From contig VBKL01000054.1 in the NCBI GenBank assembly GCA_005879805.1, forward strand, positions 1 through 49,606: 49,606 nt of DNA, given 5' to 3'. Shown here one piece after another: positions 40,419 to 48,672 of the stretch (position 1 is its first letter; each line of letters starts with the position of its first letter). The position numbers and the translations under genes are program-made. Origin of the DNA: Deltaproteobacteria bacterium. Lineage in GTDB: Bacteria > Myxococcota > Myxococcia > Myxococcales > 40CM-4-68-19. The notes beneath the pieces are model-generated. The model did no database searches. It was given only the letters and a program-made list of their open reading frames with translations, and was not told the DNA's origin.

Positions 40419-41116
40419 TGGCGGGCCTCGTGGACCTCCTCGATGGCGTCGAGCAGCTTGCCGGTGTGGAAAGGCTTCTCGAAGACGGGAATGGCCTCCA
40501 CCGCGTGCTTGCAATCGGGAAAGGCGGTCATGGCGAGCACCGGCAGGCCCGGGTTTTGCCGCAAGACGGTCCGCAGCGCCTCGCCGTCGCTTCCTCCCTT
40601 GACGCGGATGTCGACCAGCGCTGCGAACGGTCTCACGCCGCCGAGCCTTCCCGTCTCGGCGACCGAATGCGCAGTCACGGCGGAGAAGCCCCGGTCGCGC
40701 AACGCCTCGGCCAGGTTGTCCGCCAGGGCGGGGTCGTCCTCGACCAGCGCGACGAGGCCGTCGCGCCGGGCATTGCGGAGCAGCTCGAGCAAACGGGGAA
40801 TGGGCGCGGGCTTGGGCAGTACGGCGAGCAGGCCCTCGTCGCGCGCGGCCAGCAGATCGTCCTCGCCGGTATAGGCGGTCACGACGATGGCGGGCAGCCC
40901 GGGATCGACGGCGCGGATCTCGTGCACGAGGCGCGCACCGCTCATCACCGGCATGCGCATGTCGGTGACGAGGGCATCGAACCTCCTCGACCGCGCCGCC
41001 TCGAGCGCTTGCGGGCCGCCGGCAACGATGGTCACCTCCGCCCCCGCGTCGGTGAGGATCTCCGCCACGTTCTCGGCAAAGGCCTGGTTGTCATCCACGA
41101 TCAGGTAGCGACGCAT
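40415..41116 (-). CDS. Double-receiver response regulator (AfRR-like)
   Basis: A 233-residue protein made of two receiver domains and no output domain. The first has D8/D9, D52 (VTDMRMP) and K102; the second has E126/D127/D128, D169 (LVDIRVKGG) and a final KPF. The positions D52 and D169 equal those reported for the partner of the globin-coupled kinase AfGcHK. It should take phosphate from the kinase encoded just upstream, with which it overlaps by 26 bases, and may relay it further. Lacking a DNA-binding domain, it cannot act on DNA directly. Confidence 0.88.
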   Translation of the reverse strand: MRRYLIVDDNQAFAENVAEILTDAGAEVTIVAGGPQALEAARSRRFDALVTDMRMPVMSGARLVHEIRAVDPGLPAIVVTAYTGEDDLLAARDEGLLAVLPKPAPIPRLLELLRNARRDGLVALVEDDPALADNLAEALRDRGFSAVTAHSVAETGRLGGVRPFAALVDIRVKGGSDGEALRTVLRQNPGLPVLAMTAFPDCKHAVEAIPVFEKPFHTGKLLDAIEEVHEARQ

Positions 41117-42248
41117 TTCCCCCCGCTTCCGGCAGCCGTACGACGAAGCGGGCTCCGTTGCCGCGCGGCTCGTAGGAGACCGTGCCCTGGTGCCGCTCGA
41201 CGATTCGCTTCACCAGCGCGAGCCCGAGCCCGATACCCTTCTGCTTGGTAGTGACGAGCGGCTCGAAGAGCCGCCGCCGCGTCGTCTCGTCGACGCCCTT
41301 GCCGCTGTCCTCGATGGCAACCGCCACGCGCCCGCCTTCCACCGAGCCTTCCACCCGGACCCAGCCCGTCTCGCCGGCGGCGTCGCTCGCATTGTCGAGC
41401 AGATTGACGAACACCTGGCGGAGCTGGTTCGGATCACCCTCGACCTCCGGGAGCGCGGCGAGCGGCTCGAGCCCGAGGCTGAGATGGAGCTGGTTCGCCG
41501 CCATCTCCAGCACGTCCTTCATCCGCAAGCGCTGCGCGGAGAGCGGACGGTCGCGAATCATGTCGAGGAGATCCTTGATGATGGTGTTGGCGATGCCGAG
41601 CTGCTCGCCGATCCGCTCCACGTGCTTGTTGGCGCGAGCGTCCTCGCCGATGCGCCCCTTGAGGATGTAGAGCGAGCTCTCCATCACGCCGAGCGGATTG
41701 CGCAGCTCGTGTCCGATCGATCCCACCAGCTGCCCGAAGGTCGAGAGCCGCTCGGCGCGGGCCTGCTGCGAGAGGAGGTCCTCGCGGTAGGTGTGCAGCA
41801 TGACGGCGAGCTCGAGGTCGAGGATCTTGCCCACCGCGATTCGCGCCGCTTGCAGCTTCTTCGGCTCCCGGAGATAGGCGTCGTCGACCACTGCGTTCAG
41901 CTCCTGCCGCAGCACGTTCATCGCTCCGAACATGTAATGCTGCGGGAGCGCGATGGCGACGTGCTTGCGCCCGATGCGGGCGCGGACCTCGAAGTAGGGT
42001 TCGTCCCAGGGGCCGTGGAACAGCTCGCCCATCCACCCGACCAGGGTGTGCTTGAGGTGTCCGACCTGGCTCTCGCCGCCCTCGAGGGCTTTGCGCGCCC
42101 CCTCGTGCGCGAGGATGCGATCGTAGAACACGACGGAGATGCGCTCGAAATGAGGCGCCGCCACCGGATACAGGGTCCGGAGCGCCACGGCATCTTCGTC
42201 GCCGAAGCCGACGTACCGTTTCAGCTCCTCGAAGATCGTTTCCCCCAT
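41091..42248 (-). CDS. Globin-coupled heme sensor histidine kinase (AfGcHK-like)
   Basis: A 385-residue cytoplasmic kinase. Residues about 1-155 form a sensor globin: distal Tyr42 in VVFYDRIL and proximal heme ligand His96 in [10 protein letters not shown]. HisKA follows with phospho-His180 in [11 protein letters not shown], then HATPase motifs ([27 protein letters not shown]). Tyr42, His96 and His180 are each three positions before Tyr45, His99 and His183 of AfGcHK, whose kinase activity depends on heme iron redox and ligand state. The start is an ATG; its ribosome-binding site is distant. The gene heads an operon with the double receiver and a receiver-kinase hybrid. Confidence 0.9.
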   Translation of the reverse strand: MGETIFEELKRYVGFGDEDAVALRTLYPVAAPHFERISVVFYDRILAHEGARKALEGGESQVGHLKHTLVGWMGELFHGPWDEPYFEVRARIGRKHVAIALPQHYMFGAMNVLRQELNAVVDDAYLREPKKLQAARIAVGKILDLELAVMLHTYREDLLSQQARAERLSTFGQLVGSIGHELRNPLGVMESSLYILKGRIGEDARANKHVERIGEQLGIANTIIKDLLDMIRDRPLSAQRLRMKDVLEMAANQLHLSLGLEPLAALPEVEGDPNQLRQVFVNLLDNASDAAGETGWVRVEGSVEGGRVAVAIEDSGKGVDETTRRRLFEPLVTTKQKGIGLGLALVKRIVERHQGTVSYEPRGNGARFVVRLPEAGGNASLPDRG

Positions 42249-42280
42249 GCAGGCGACGCTACCGCCTCCGCGGAAAGCCA

Positions 42281-42334
42281 CGCAAGGCGCGCGGTTCCTT
42301 CGCGCAAGAGTTGCGTAGCCGCGCAAATGCTTCG
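42281..42334. promoter_or_regulatory. Cluster of CGCAA dyads upstream of the globin-coupled kinase
   Basis: CGCAA-GAG-TTGCG at 42303-42315 is a perfect dyad. Degenerate ones lie at 42281-42293 (CGCAA-GGC-GCGCG) and 42322-42334 (CGCAA-ATG-CTTCG). I did not find a well-placed sigma-54 element: the only GG-N10-GC here (42253-42266) would start transcription inside the chosen ATG. Confidence 0.4.
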
Positions 42335-42344
42335 GAATGACCTC

Positions 42345-42761
42345 CTAGCGGACGACGAGCACGCTCTTTCCGCAGATCTGCATCAGTCGATCGGCCACGC
42401 TCCCGAGAAGGACGCGGGCAGCGGCGCTGCGGCCCCGGTGTCCGATCACGACGAGGTCCACGTCGCTCTCGGCGGCCCTGTCCGCCAGCACCTCGGCGGG
42501 GCTTCCCACCAGGATTTCGGTTTGCGGCTCGATGCCAAACGAAGTCTGGCGCTGCGAGAGCGATTCGAGGTCGCGAAAGGCCTGCACCTCCCGCTCGCGA
42601 TGCCAGCTCACCAGCTCGAGCGGCCCGGGCAGCACGCCGAAGGAGGGCAGCACGTGGGTGAAGACGAGCCCGCGGCCCGTGGCGCGAGCGATCGCGGCCG
42701 CGACGTTCGCCGCTCGCTCCGACTCGGCCGAGCCGTCCACTCCGACGAGTACGTTTCTCAT
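42345..42761 (-). CDS. Universal stress protein (UspA family)
   Basis: A 138-residue single Usp domain: MRNVLVGVDGSAESERA at the start, a SDVDLVVIGHRGRSA block and LGSVADRLMQICGKSVLVVR at the end, with the nucleotide-binding Gly pattern. It is closest by eye to the USP at 4568-4993, sharing ICxKxVLVVR. The ATG at 42761 matches the family start; the ribosome-binding site is poor (AAGG three bases away). It is divergent from the second sigma-54 activator and followed by the globin-coupled kinase operon. Confidence 0.88.
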   Translation of the reverse strand: MRNVLVGVDGSAESERAANVAAAIARATGRGLVFTHVLPSFGVLPGPLELVSWHREREVQAFRDLESLSQRQTSFGIEPQTEILVGSPAEVLADRAAESDVDLVVIGHRGRSAAARVLLGSVADRLMQICGKSVLVVR

Positions 42762-42796
42762 GCCCTTCGCTGGAGCAAGCCGCAGGCCAGCTTCCG

Positions 42797-42881
42797 CGCA
42801 AGGATGATCGTGCAGATCTTGCGTCCGCGCAGGTCGTGCGCGCCCAGGCCTTTCCCGCGCCCGCGGCGGCATGTAGGTTGC
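42797..42881. promoter_or_regulatory. Dyads and candidate sigma-54 element in the USP/activator-2 divergent region
   Basis: Dyads are CGCAA-GGA-TGATC (42797-42809, half), TGCAG-ATC-TTGCG (42811-42823) and CGCAG-GTC-GTGCG (42828-42840). CGGCATG-TAGG-TTGC at 42867-42881 faces the activator gene but would leave only two bases before its ATG. A minus element TGGCCTG-CGGC-TTGC (42775-42789) faces the USP with the same problem. The dyads are better supported than the promoters. Confidence 0.35.
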
Positions 42882-42894
42882 TGTCCAGGATTCC

Positions 42895-44282
<1,388 letters not shown>

Positions 44283-44286
<4 letters not shown>

Positions 44287-44465
44287 CTTCCCTCGGCTGC
44301 CATCATCGCCATGGCGCGGTTGAGCAGCGAGAACTTCCGCCTCGCCGCGGCGACCGCCGCCCGGCCGCCGCCATCCTGCATCGTGTCGCGGAGATCCTCG
44401 TAAGCGACCTGCACCCGGTAGATGAGGCGCATCCGGTCGGAGTGTCCGTCATTCGCGGTCTGCAT
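44283..44465 (-). CDS. Uncharacterised 60-residue protein
   Basis: A 60-residue, probably helical protein starting MQTANDGHSDRMRL and ending RAMAMMAAEGS. AAGGGGGAAAG lies four bases before the ATG, a strong ribosome-binding site. There is no signal peptide, Cys or known motif. A sigma-54-type element (44520-44533) sits about 55 bp upstream with a predicted 43-base leader. Its stop overlaps that of the convergent activator gene. It looks like a real small gene of the same regulon; the function is unknown. Confidence 0.6.
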
Positions 44466-44519
44466 GTTCTTTCCCCCTTCGCCGGCGGTTCGTCGCCGCG
44501 GCGCCGCCTCCTTGCCGTT

Positions 44520-44602
44520 GCATGGTCCCGGCCAATGCAGCGCGAGGCTCAGGCTCCCGGAAACCGGAGGATCCCGAAAAAAGACGGCGCGCAAGAAGTG
44601 CG
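44520..44602 (-). promoter_or_regulatory. Sigma-54 promoter and dyad for the 60-residue protein
   Basis: The minus strand reads TGGCCGG-GACC-ATGCA (44519-44534), GG-N10-GC. CGCAA-GAA-GTGCG at 44590-44602 is centred 63 bp upstream of the GG. The site lies after the stop of the ABC binding-protein gene at 44608. Confidence 0.5.
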
Positions 44603-44607
44603 CGGCG

Positions 44608-45831
44608 TCAACGCGCCGCGATCATCTTGCACCCGGTCGCGGGATCTTCGGCATCCTGCTGCGCCACGCCGAGGAAGAGCTCGCGGCCACCGACGATCTG
44701 ACGCAGGTAGACGTTCTGGATGGGATTGTGCGCGGCGGAGAAGCGGAAGGGACCGCGCGGGCTGTGCAGTCGCGCGTTCTCCAGCGCCGCGATGAGCTCG
44801 CCCTGCGCGCCGGTGTCTCCCTGGACCTTGTCGAGCGCCTGCGCGAGGAGATTGACCGTGTCGTAGCCCTGGACGGCATACACGTCGGCCTCGCGGGAAT
44901 AGGCCTTCTTGAAGGCCGCCCGGAACTTCTGGTTCACGTGGTTGTCGAGCGCGTCCGCGTAGTGCAGCGTGGTCTTGATTCCCTCCGCTGCCGATCCTCC
45001 GACGTGTCGGACGCCCTCCGTCAAAAACCCGCTGCCGTAGAGCGGCATCTTCTCGCGCAGCCCGGCAGCCGCGTAGGCCTCTATGAACTTCGCGGCGCCG
45101 CGACCGGCAAAGAAGACGAACACCGCGTCCGGCCGGTTCGCCTCGGGCCGGGAGACGTCCAGGCGCGACAGGAACGGCGCGAAGTCCTCGCTCGGGAAGG
45201 GGATGGGGATCTCGTTCACGATCGTGCCGCCGCCGTCCTGGAACGACTCCTTGAACGCGCGCATCGACTCGATGCCGAAGATGTAGTCCCAGTACATCAG
45301 CGCCACCCTGCGGTGGCCGTCGCGGAGCACCACCCGCCCGCACGGATACGAAGTCTGCCAATTCGAGAACGAGGTGCGGAAGACGTGCGGCGCGCAGAGC
45401 GACCCGGTCGCCTCCTGCATGCCCGCGTTCGTCACGATCGTCAGCGTGTGCGTCTCGCGGACCACCGCGAGCATCTCGGCACAGACGCCGGAATGCACCG
45501 GCCCGGTGAGGATGTCGACCTTGTCGACCGAAACGAGCTGGCGAGTCTTGGCCTTGGTCTTGGTGGGATCCGACTCGGCGTCGTTGACGACCCACTCGAT
45601 CTCGCGGCCTCCGAGCCTGTCTTGATGATCGCGGGCAGCGAGCTTCATCCCGTCGGAGATGCTCGCGCCGAGCGCGGCGTAGGTGCCCGAGAAGGGGAGG
45701 AGGAGGCCGATCTTCAGCTTCGCCTTGCTCGTCGCGTGCGCCGAGCGGCGCGGGAGCAGGGTGGAAGCCGCGGCGGCCGCCGCCGAGGTCAGCAGGGTGC
45801 GGCGCGTCAGGGCTTCTTTGCGAGACGCCAT
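44608..45831 (-). CDS. Branched-chain-amino-acid-type ABC substrate-binding protein (LivJ family)
   Basis: A 407-residue periplasmic binding protein of the type I fold. A Tat-like signal (LTRRTLLTSAAAAAASTLL) is followed by KIGLLLPFSGTYAALG and the two-lobe pattern of the LivJ/AmiC group (GPVHSGVC, MYWDYIFG, GYDTVNLL). Natural ligands of this group include amino acids, amides and urea; the ligand here is unknown. No permease or ATPase gene is adjacent, so it may work with a transporter encoded elsewhere or as a sensor. GGAGGT lies nine bases before the ATG. It follows the cupredoxin-like gene after a hairpin. Confidence 0.85.
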   Translation of the reverse strand: MASRKEALTRRTLLTSAAAAAASTLLPRRSAHATSKAKLKIGLLLPFSGTYAALGASISDGMKLAARDHQDRLGGREIEWVVNDAESDPTKTKAKTRQLVSVDKVDILTGPVHSGVCAEMLAVVRETHTLTIVTNAGMQEATGSLCAPHVFRTSFSNWQTSYPCGRVVLRDGHRRVALMYWDYIFGIESMRAFKESFQDGGGTIVNEIPIPFPSEDFAPFLSRLDVSRPEANRPDAVFVFFAGRGAAKFIEAYAAAGLREKMPLYGSGFLTEGVRHVGGSAAEGIKTTLHYADALDNHVNQKFRAAFKKAYSREADVYAVQGYDTVNLLAQALDKVQGDTGAQGELIAALENARLHSPRGPFRFSAAHNPIQNVYLRQIVGGRELFLGVAQQDAEDPATGCKMIAAR

Positions 45832-45867
45832 TTTGCAATTACCTCCGTCGGACGCCTGTGGGGGTAC

Positions 45868-45891
45868 GGGGGCCGGGCGCACCCGGCCCCC
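45868..45891. repeat. Perfect 10-bp GC hairpin between cupredoxin-like and binding-protein genes
   Basis: GGGGGCCGGG (45868-45877) pairs perfectly with CCCGGCCCCC (45882-45891) around a CGCA loop. It lies after the stop of the minus-strand gene at 45903 but has no T-run on either side. It may be a processing or stability hairpin, or a weak terminator, between the two genes. Confidence 0.6.
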
Positions 45892-45902
45892 CGATCAAAT
45901 GG

Positions 45903-46589
45903 TCAGTTGGCGGCGAAAGCGAACGCGAGCGGGAGATCCGCGGTCTTGCCTTCCTCGACGGTGATCTCGGCGGTCTTGGTGCCGAGCTTCTCGTGCCACG
46001 CCTCGACCGTGTACTTGCCCGGCGGGACGTCCTTGATCTCGAAACGGCCGTCGGCGCCCGAGGTGGCGAAGAAGGGGCTCTTCGAGACCACGATGTAGCT
46101 CACCATCCACGAATGCACGTCGCACTTCAGCTTGATGATATCGGCGTCGGCCGGGACGGTCTTGGAAAGGGCGGCGGCCTTGGGCGGCTGCGCCTGGTTG
46201 AAGACGGTCTTCGCGCCCTGGTACCCGTGCACGTTGTGGAGGGTCGGGTCCGTGTTGCGGATCTCGATCTTCTGTCCCGCGACGGCTCCCTGGACGCGGG
46301 GGCGGTAGAGGCAGCCGTCCTGCTCGACGCTGATCGGCGTCGCCGGGGCGGGCGCCGCGGGGCCGTTCTTCAGGCGGACGACGACGTTCTGCAAACCCTT
46401 GCCGTCCTTCGAGACCAGGATCGACTCGTCGAAGGCGTCGCTCTTGGTGCAGGCCGCGTCGCCCTTGCGATCGATCTTCTCCTGCTTGGGCGGCGGCCCG
46501 GAATAGTTGACGGCCCCGGTGATGGCGCCGCCCGCGAACACGGGCGATGCGACGAGCGTGAGACCGGCGAGGAAACGAAAGCGAAGCAT
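45903..46589 (-). CDS. Exported cupredoxin-like protein with C-terminal beta-sandwich
   Basis: A 228-residue protein with a signal peptide (MLRFRFLAGLTLVASPVFAG). The central region resembles methylamine-utilisation/plastocyanin-like domains: IRNTDPTLHNVHGY (about residue 110) supplies a His, and KCDVHSWMVSY (about 154) supplies Cys, His and Met, a type 1 copper set. The last part (GADGRFEIKDVPPGKYTVEAWH) is a carboxypeptidase-regulatory-like fold. It is probably a periplasmic copper electron carrier or binding protein. GGAGG precedes the ATG. Its control region shows the best example of two dyads plus a sigma-54 element. Confidence 0.78.
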   Translation of the reverse strand: MLRFRFLAGLTLVASPVFAGGAITGAVNYSGPPPKQEKIDRKGDAACTKSDAFDESILVSKDGKGLQNVVVRLKNGPAAPAPATPISVEQDGCLYRPRVQGAVAGQKIEIRNTDPTLHNVHGYQGAKTVFNQAQPPKAAALSKTVPADADIIKLKCDVHSWMVSYIVVSKSPFFATSGADGRFEIKDVPPGKYTVEAWHEKLGTKTAEITVEEGKTADLPLAFAFAAN

Positions 46590-46636
46590 CGATACCTCCG
46601 AAGATTGGGTTGAAGGCGTACGGGATCACGGCGAGA

Positions 46637-46726
46637 GCAAACCGCGGACCATCCCACCTCCCGCGGCGGAACACGTACCTTTGCGCAACGACTGCGCCAG
46701 CGCGCCGTTTGCGCGCAATTCCTGCA
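46637..46726 (-). promoter_or_regulatory. Tandem dyads plus sigma-54 promoter for the cupredoxin-like gene
   Basis: The minus strand reads TGGTCCG-CGGT-TTGC (46637-46651). Dyads CGCAA-CGA-CTGCG (46684-46696) and CGCAA-TTC-CTGCA (46714-46726) are centred exactly 40 and 70 bp upstream of the GG. The predicted start near 46625 gives a 36-base leader. I located the promoter by predicting its position from the dyads. Confidence 0.65.
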
Positions 46727-46781
46727 TCCCGCGCCACGCGCAGGAACTCCGCTCCGTCTCGTGTGGGTATCGTTTCGAAGC

Positions 46782-46795
46782 GGCATTATCCTTGA
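46782..46795 (+). promoter_or_regulatory. Variant sigma-54-like element before the NHL-protein gene
   Basis: GGCATT-ATCC-TTGAA keeps GG-N10 spacing but has GA at -12, like the elements before the USP and hemerythrin genes. The dyad at 46714-46726 is centred 62 bp upstream. The predicted start would be only about four bases before the ATG at 46811, which weakens the call. Confidence 0.25.
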
Positions 46796-46810
46796 AGAGA
46801 GTGGTCGTCC

Positions 46811-47872
46811 ATGAGACGGCCAATTTTGCGCGGTGCAGGAAAAATCCTCGCCGCGGCAGTGCTCGGGACCTTCGGTTGCGCGACGGCGAATCACAACGTG
46901 CCGGCCTGGCCGGCACCCCCGGCCAAGGAGCGCATCCGGCTCGTTCGCACCTATTCGAGCGCCGCGGACCTGGAAGGATCGTTCGCGCGCGCCTGGCGCA
47001 AGGTGGCGGGCGTCGACGCGCCCGTGTCGCTCTATCACCCGGTCGGCGTGGCGGTGACCCCGAAGGGCGATCTCCTCGCCGTCAGCGACCAGGCGATCGG
47101 ATCGCTCTTCCTCTTCGACTTCGCCGCCGGCGAATTGCGCACCGTGCCGCGCGAGGCGCTGGGCGGACCGCCGATGGGCGTGGCGATCGCGGGCGAAGCG
47201 ATCTGGGTGGTGGTCCCCGATCGCAAGGCGGCGCTCTCCTTCGATCGCAACGGCAAGCCGCTCGCCGCCCTCGAGCTCACCGACTGCGAGCGCCCGACCG
47301 GCATCGCCATCGATTCCGAGGCGGGGCTCGCCTACGTGACCGACACCTCCTCGACCAACGGGGCGGGTCACGCGGTCCACGTGCACGCTCTCGCCGGCGG
47401 CGAGCACAAGGCGAAGTTCGGCCAGAAGGGCGACGGGCAGGGCGATCTCTTCTTCCCGACGTTCGTGGCGGTCTCGGCGGACGGAGTCTTCGTCGCCGAC
47501 ACCATGAACGCGCGGGTGGTCGAGTTCGACAAGCAAGGAAAGTTCGTCCGCCAGATCGGCGAGCGCGGCGACCGGTTCGGGCAGTTCGACAAGCCAAAGG
47601 GCGTCGCTACCGACAGCTTCGGCAACCTCTACGTCGTCGACTCGTTCTTCTCCGCCATCCAGATCTTCAACCGGGAAGCGAAGCTGTTGCTCTTCTTCGC
47701 CGGACCCGGCGACTCGCCCGGCTTCCTCGCCAATCCGGCCGGGATCGCGATCGACGCGCAGAACCGCATCTACGTCGCCAACGGATTGAACTTCCGTGTC
47801 GACGTCTACCAGCTCGTGAACACGTCGGCGGCGGACAGCCAGGCCCAGGGCTCCGCACCGGCGGCCAACTGA
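46811..47872 (+). CDS. NHL-repeat lipoprotein
   Basis: A 353-residue protein with a lipoprotein-type signal (AAAVLGTFGCAT). NHL/beta-propeller repeats are visible as HPVGVAVTPKGDLLAVSD, FPTFVAVSADGVFVAD, KPKGVATDSFGNLYVVD and NPAGIAIDAQNRIYVAN, plus more degenerate blades, so a five- to six-bladed propeller is likely. Such proteins are scaffolds or binding platforms and are often encoded beside multiheme cytochromes in metal-reducing bacteria. It is divergent from the cupredoxin-like gene and followed after 22 bases by a tetraheme cytochrome gene. Confidence 0.82.
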   Translation: MRRPILRGAGKILAAAVLGTFGCATANHNVPAWPAPPAKERIRLVRTYSSAADLEGSFARAWRKVAGVDAPVSLYHPVGVAVTPKGDLLAVSDQAIGSLFLFDFAAGELRTVPREALGGPPMGVAIAGEAIWVVVPDRKAALSFDRNGKPLAALELTDCERPTGIAIDSEAGLAYVTDTSSTNGAGHAVHVHALAGGEHKAKFGQKGDGQGDLFFPTFVAVSADGVFVADTMNARVVEFDKQGKFVRQIGERGDRFGQFDKPKGVATDSFGNLYVVDSFFSAIQIFNREAKLLLFFAGPGDSPGFLANPAGIAIDAQNRIYVANGLNFRVDVYQLVNTSAADSQAQGSAPAAN

Positions 47873-47894
47873 CCATCTGGGCACAGAGAGGGGA

Positions 47895-48665
47895 ATGACG
47901 GTGCTGTATCGCAAACCGAGGGACGGTCCTTGGTTGGGGTTTCTGGCGCTCTTCGTCTTCGCGGCGAGCGCGAACGCCGCCTCGATCACGACGACCAAGC
48001 ACAACTTCCAGCTGCAAACCAACAACGTGCACGTCGCGACCGGGCAAGCGGAGGACGGGCTGTGCGTGTTCTGCCACACGCCGCACAAGGGCGCCTCGTC
48101 GCTGCTCTTGTGGAACCACCAGTTCTCCGCCAACCAGTACTCGTGGGTGGACGTCACGGGCGGCAAGACCACCGGCGGCACGTCGTATCCCACCAACCTG
48201 CGAACGTGGACCGGTTCGACCGCGAAATGCCTGTCGTGCCACGACGGGACGGTCAGCGTCGGCGCCCTGTACTGGGCCAACGCTGGGCCCACTCCGCTCG
48301 TCGGGATCACCGGCCCCGACGCCAGCGCTGCCGGGAGCATCAACAACCCCGCCTACATCATTCCCGATGCGGCGACGGGCGCGAATCTCGCCGGCAACCA
48401 TCCGGTGGGCGTGCCGTACAGCTACGACCAGCAGGCGTCCACCTACAACGGGATCACCACCGGCCCGGACGTCCGCCTTCCCCAGTGGGTCGCGCGGCCG
48501 GTCGGCCCGAAGATCTTCGGCGCGGGCGGCGGCGGCGCTCCGATAGCGGGAGCGGCAGGCATCGAGTGCGCGTCGTGCCACGACCCGCACGGAACCGACA
48601 ACACGTTCTTCCTCAGGGTGACGAAGAGCGGCAGCCAGCTGTGCCTGTCGTGCCACCAGAAGTGA
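47895..48665 (+). CDS. Tetraheme cytochrome c
   Basis: A 256-residue exported protein with a signal peptide (LGFLALFVFAASANAAS). Four CxxCH motifs are CVFCH (about residue 57), CLSCH (about 114), CASCH (about 228) and CLSCH at the C-terminus. His in HTPHKG, HPVGVPY and HDPHGT could be distal ligands, a pattern of NapC/NrfH-unrelated soluble cytochromes in metal reducers. AGAGGGGA lies directly before the ATG. It sits between the NHL protein and a putative outer-membrane barrel, probably one operon handling outer-membrane electron transfer. Confidence 0.85.
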   Translation: MTVLYRKPRDGPWLGFLALFVFAASANAASITTTKHNFQLQTNNVHVATGQAEDGLCVFCHTPHKGASSLLLWNHQFSANQYSWVDVTGGKTTGGTSYPTNLRTWTGSTAKCLSCHDGTVSVGALYWANAGPTPLVGITGPDASAAGSINNPAYIIPDAATGANLAGNHPVGVPYSYDQQASTYNGITTGPDVRLPQWVARPVGPKIFGAGGGGAPIAGAAGIECASCHDPHGTDNTFFLRVTKSGSQLCLSCHQK

Positions 48666-48672
48666 CGGAGAA

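Noticed and set aside
42253..42266. GG-N10-GC element as promoter of the globin-coupled kinase
   Set aside because: Its predicted start falls seven bases inside the coding region, and its -12 half is TCGC; such matches are expected by chance in this GC content.
46685..46698. GG-N10-GC element TGGCGCA-GTCG-TTGC as promoter of the cupredoxin-like gene
   Set aside because: It overlaps a dyad and would give an 84-base leader. The element at 46637-46650 fits both dyads at 40 and 70 bp with a normal leader.
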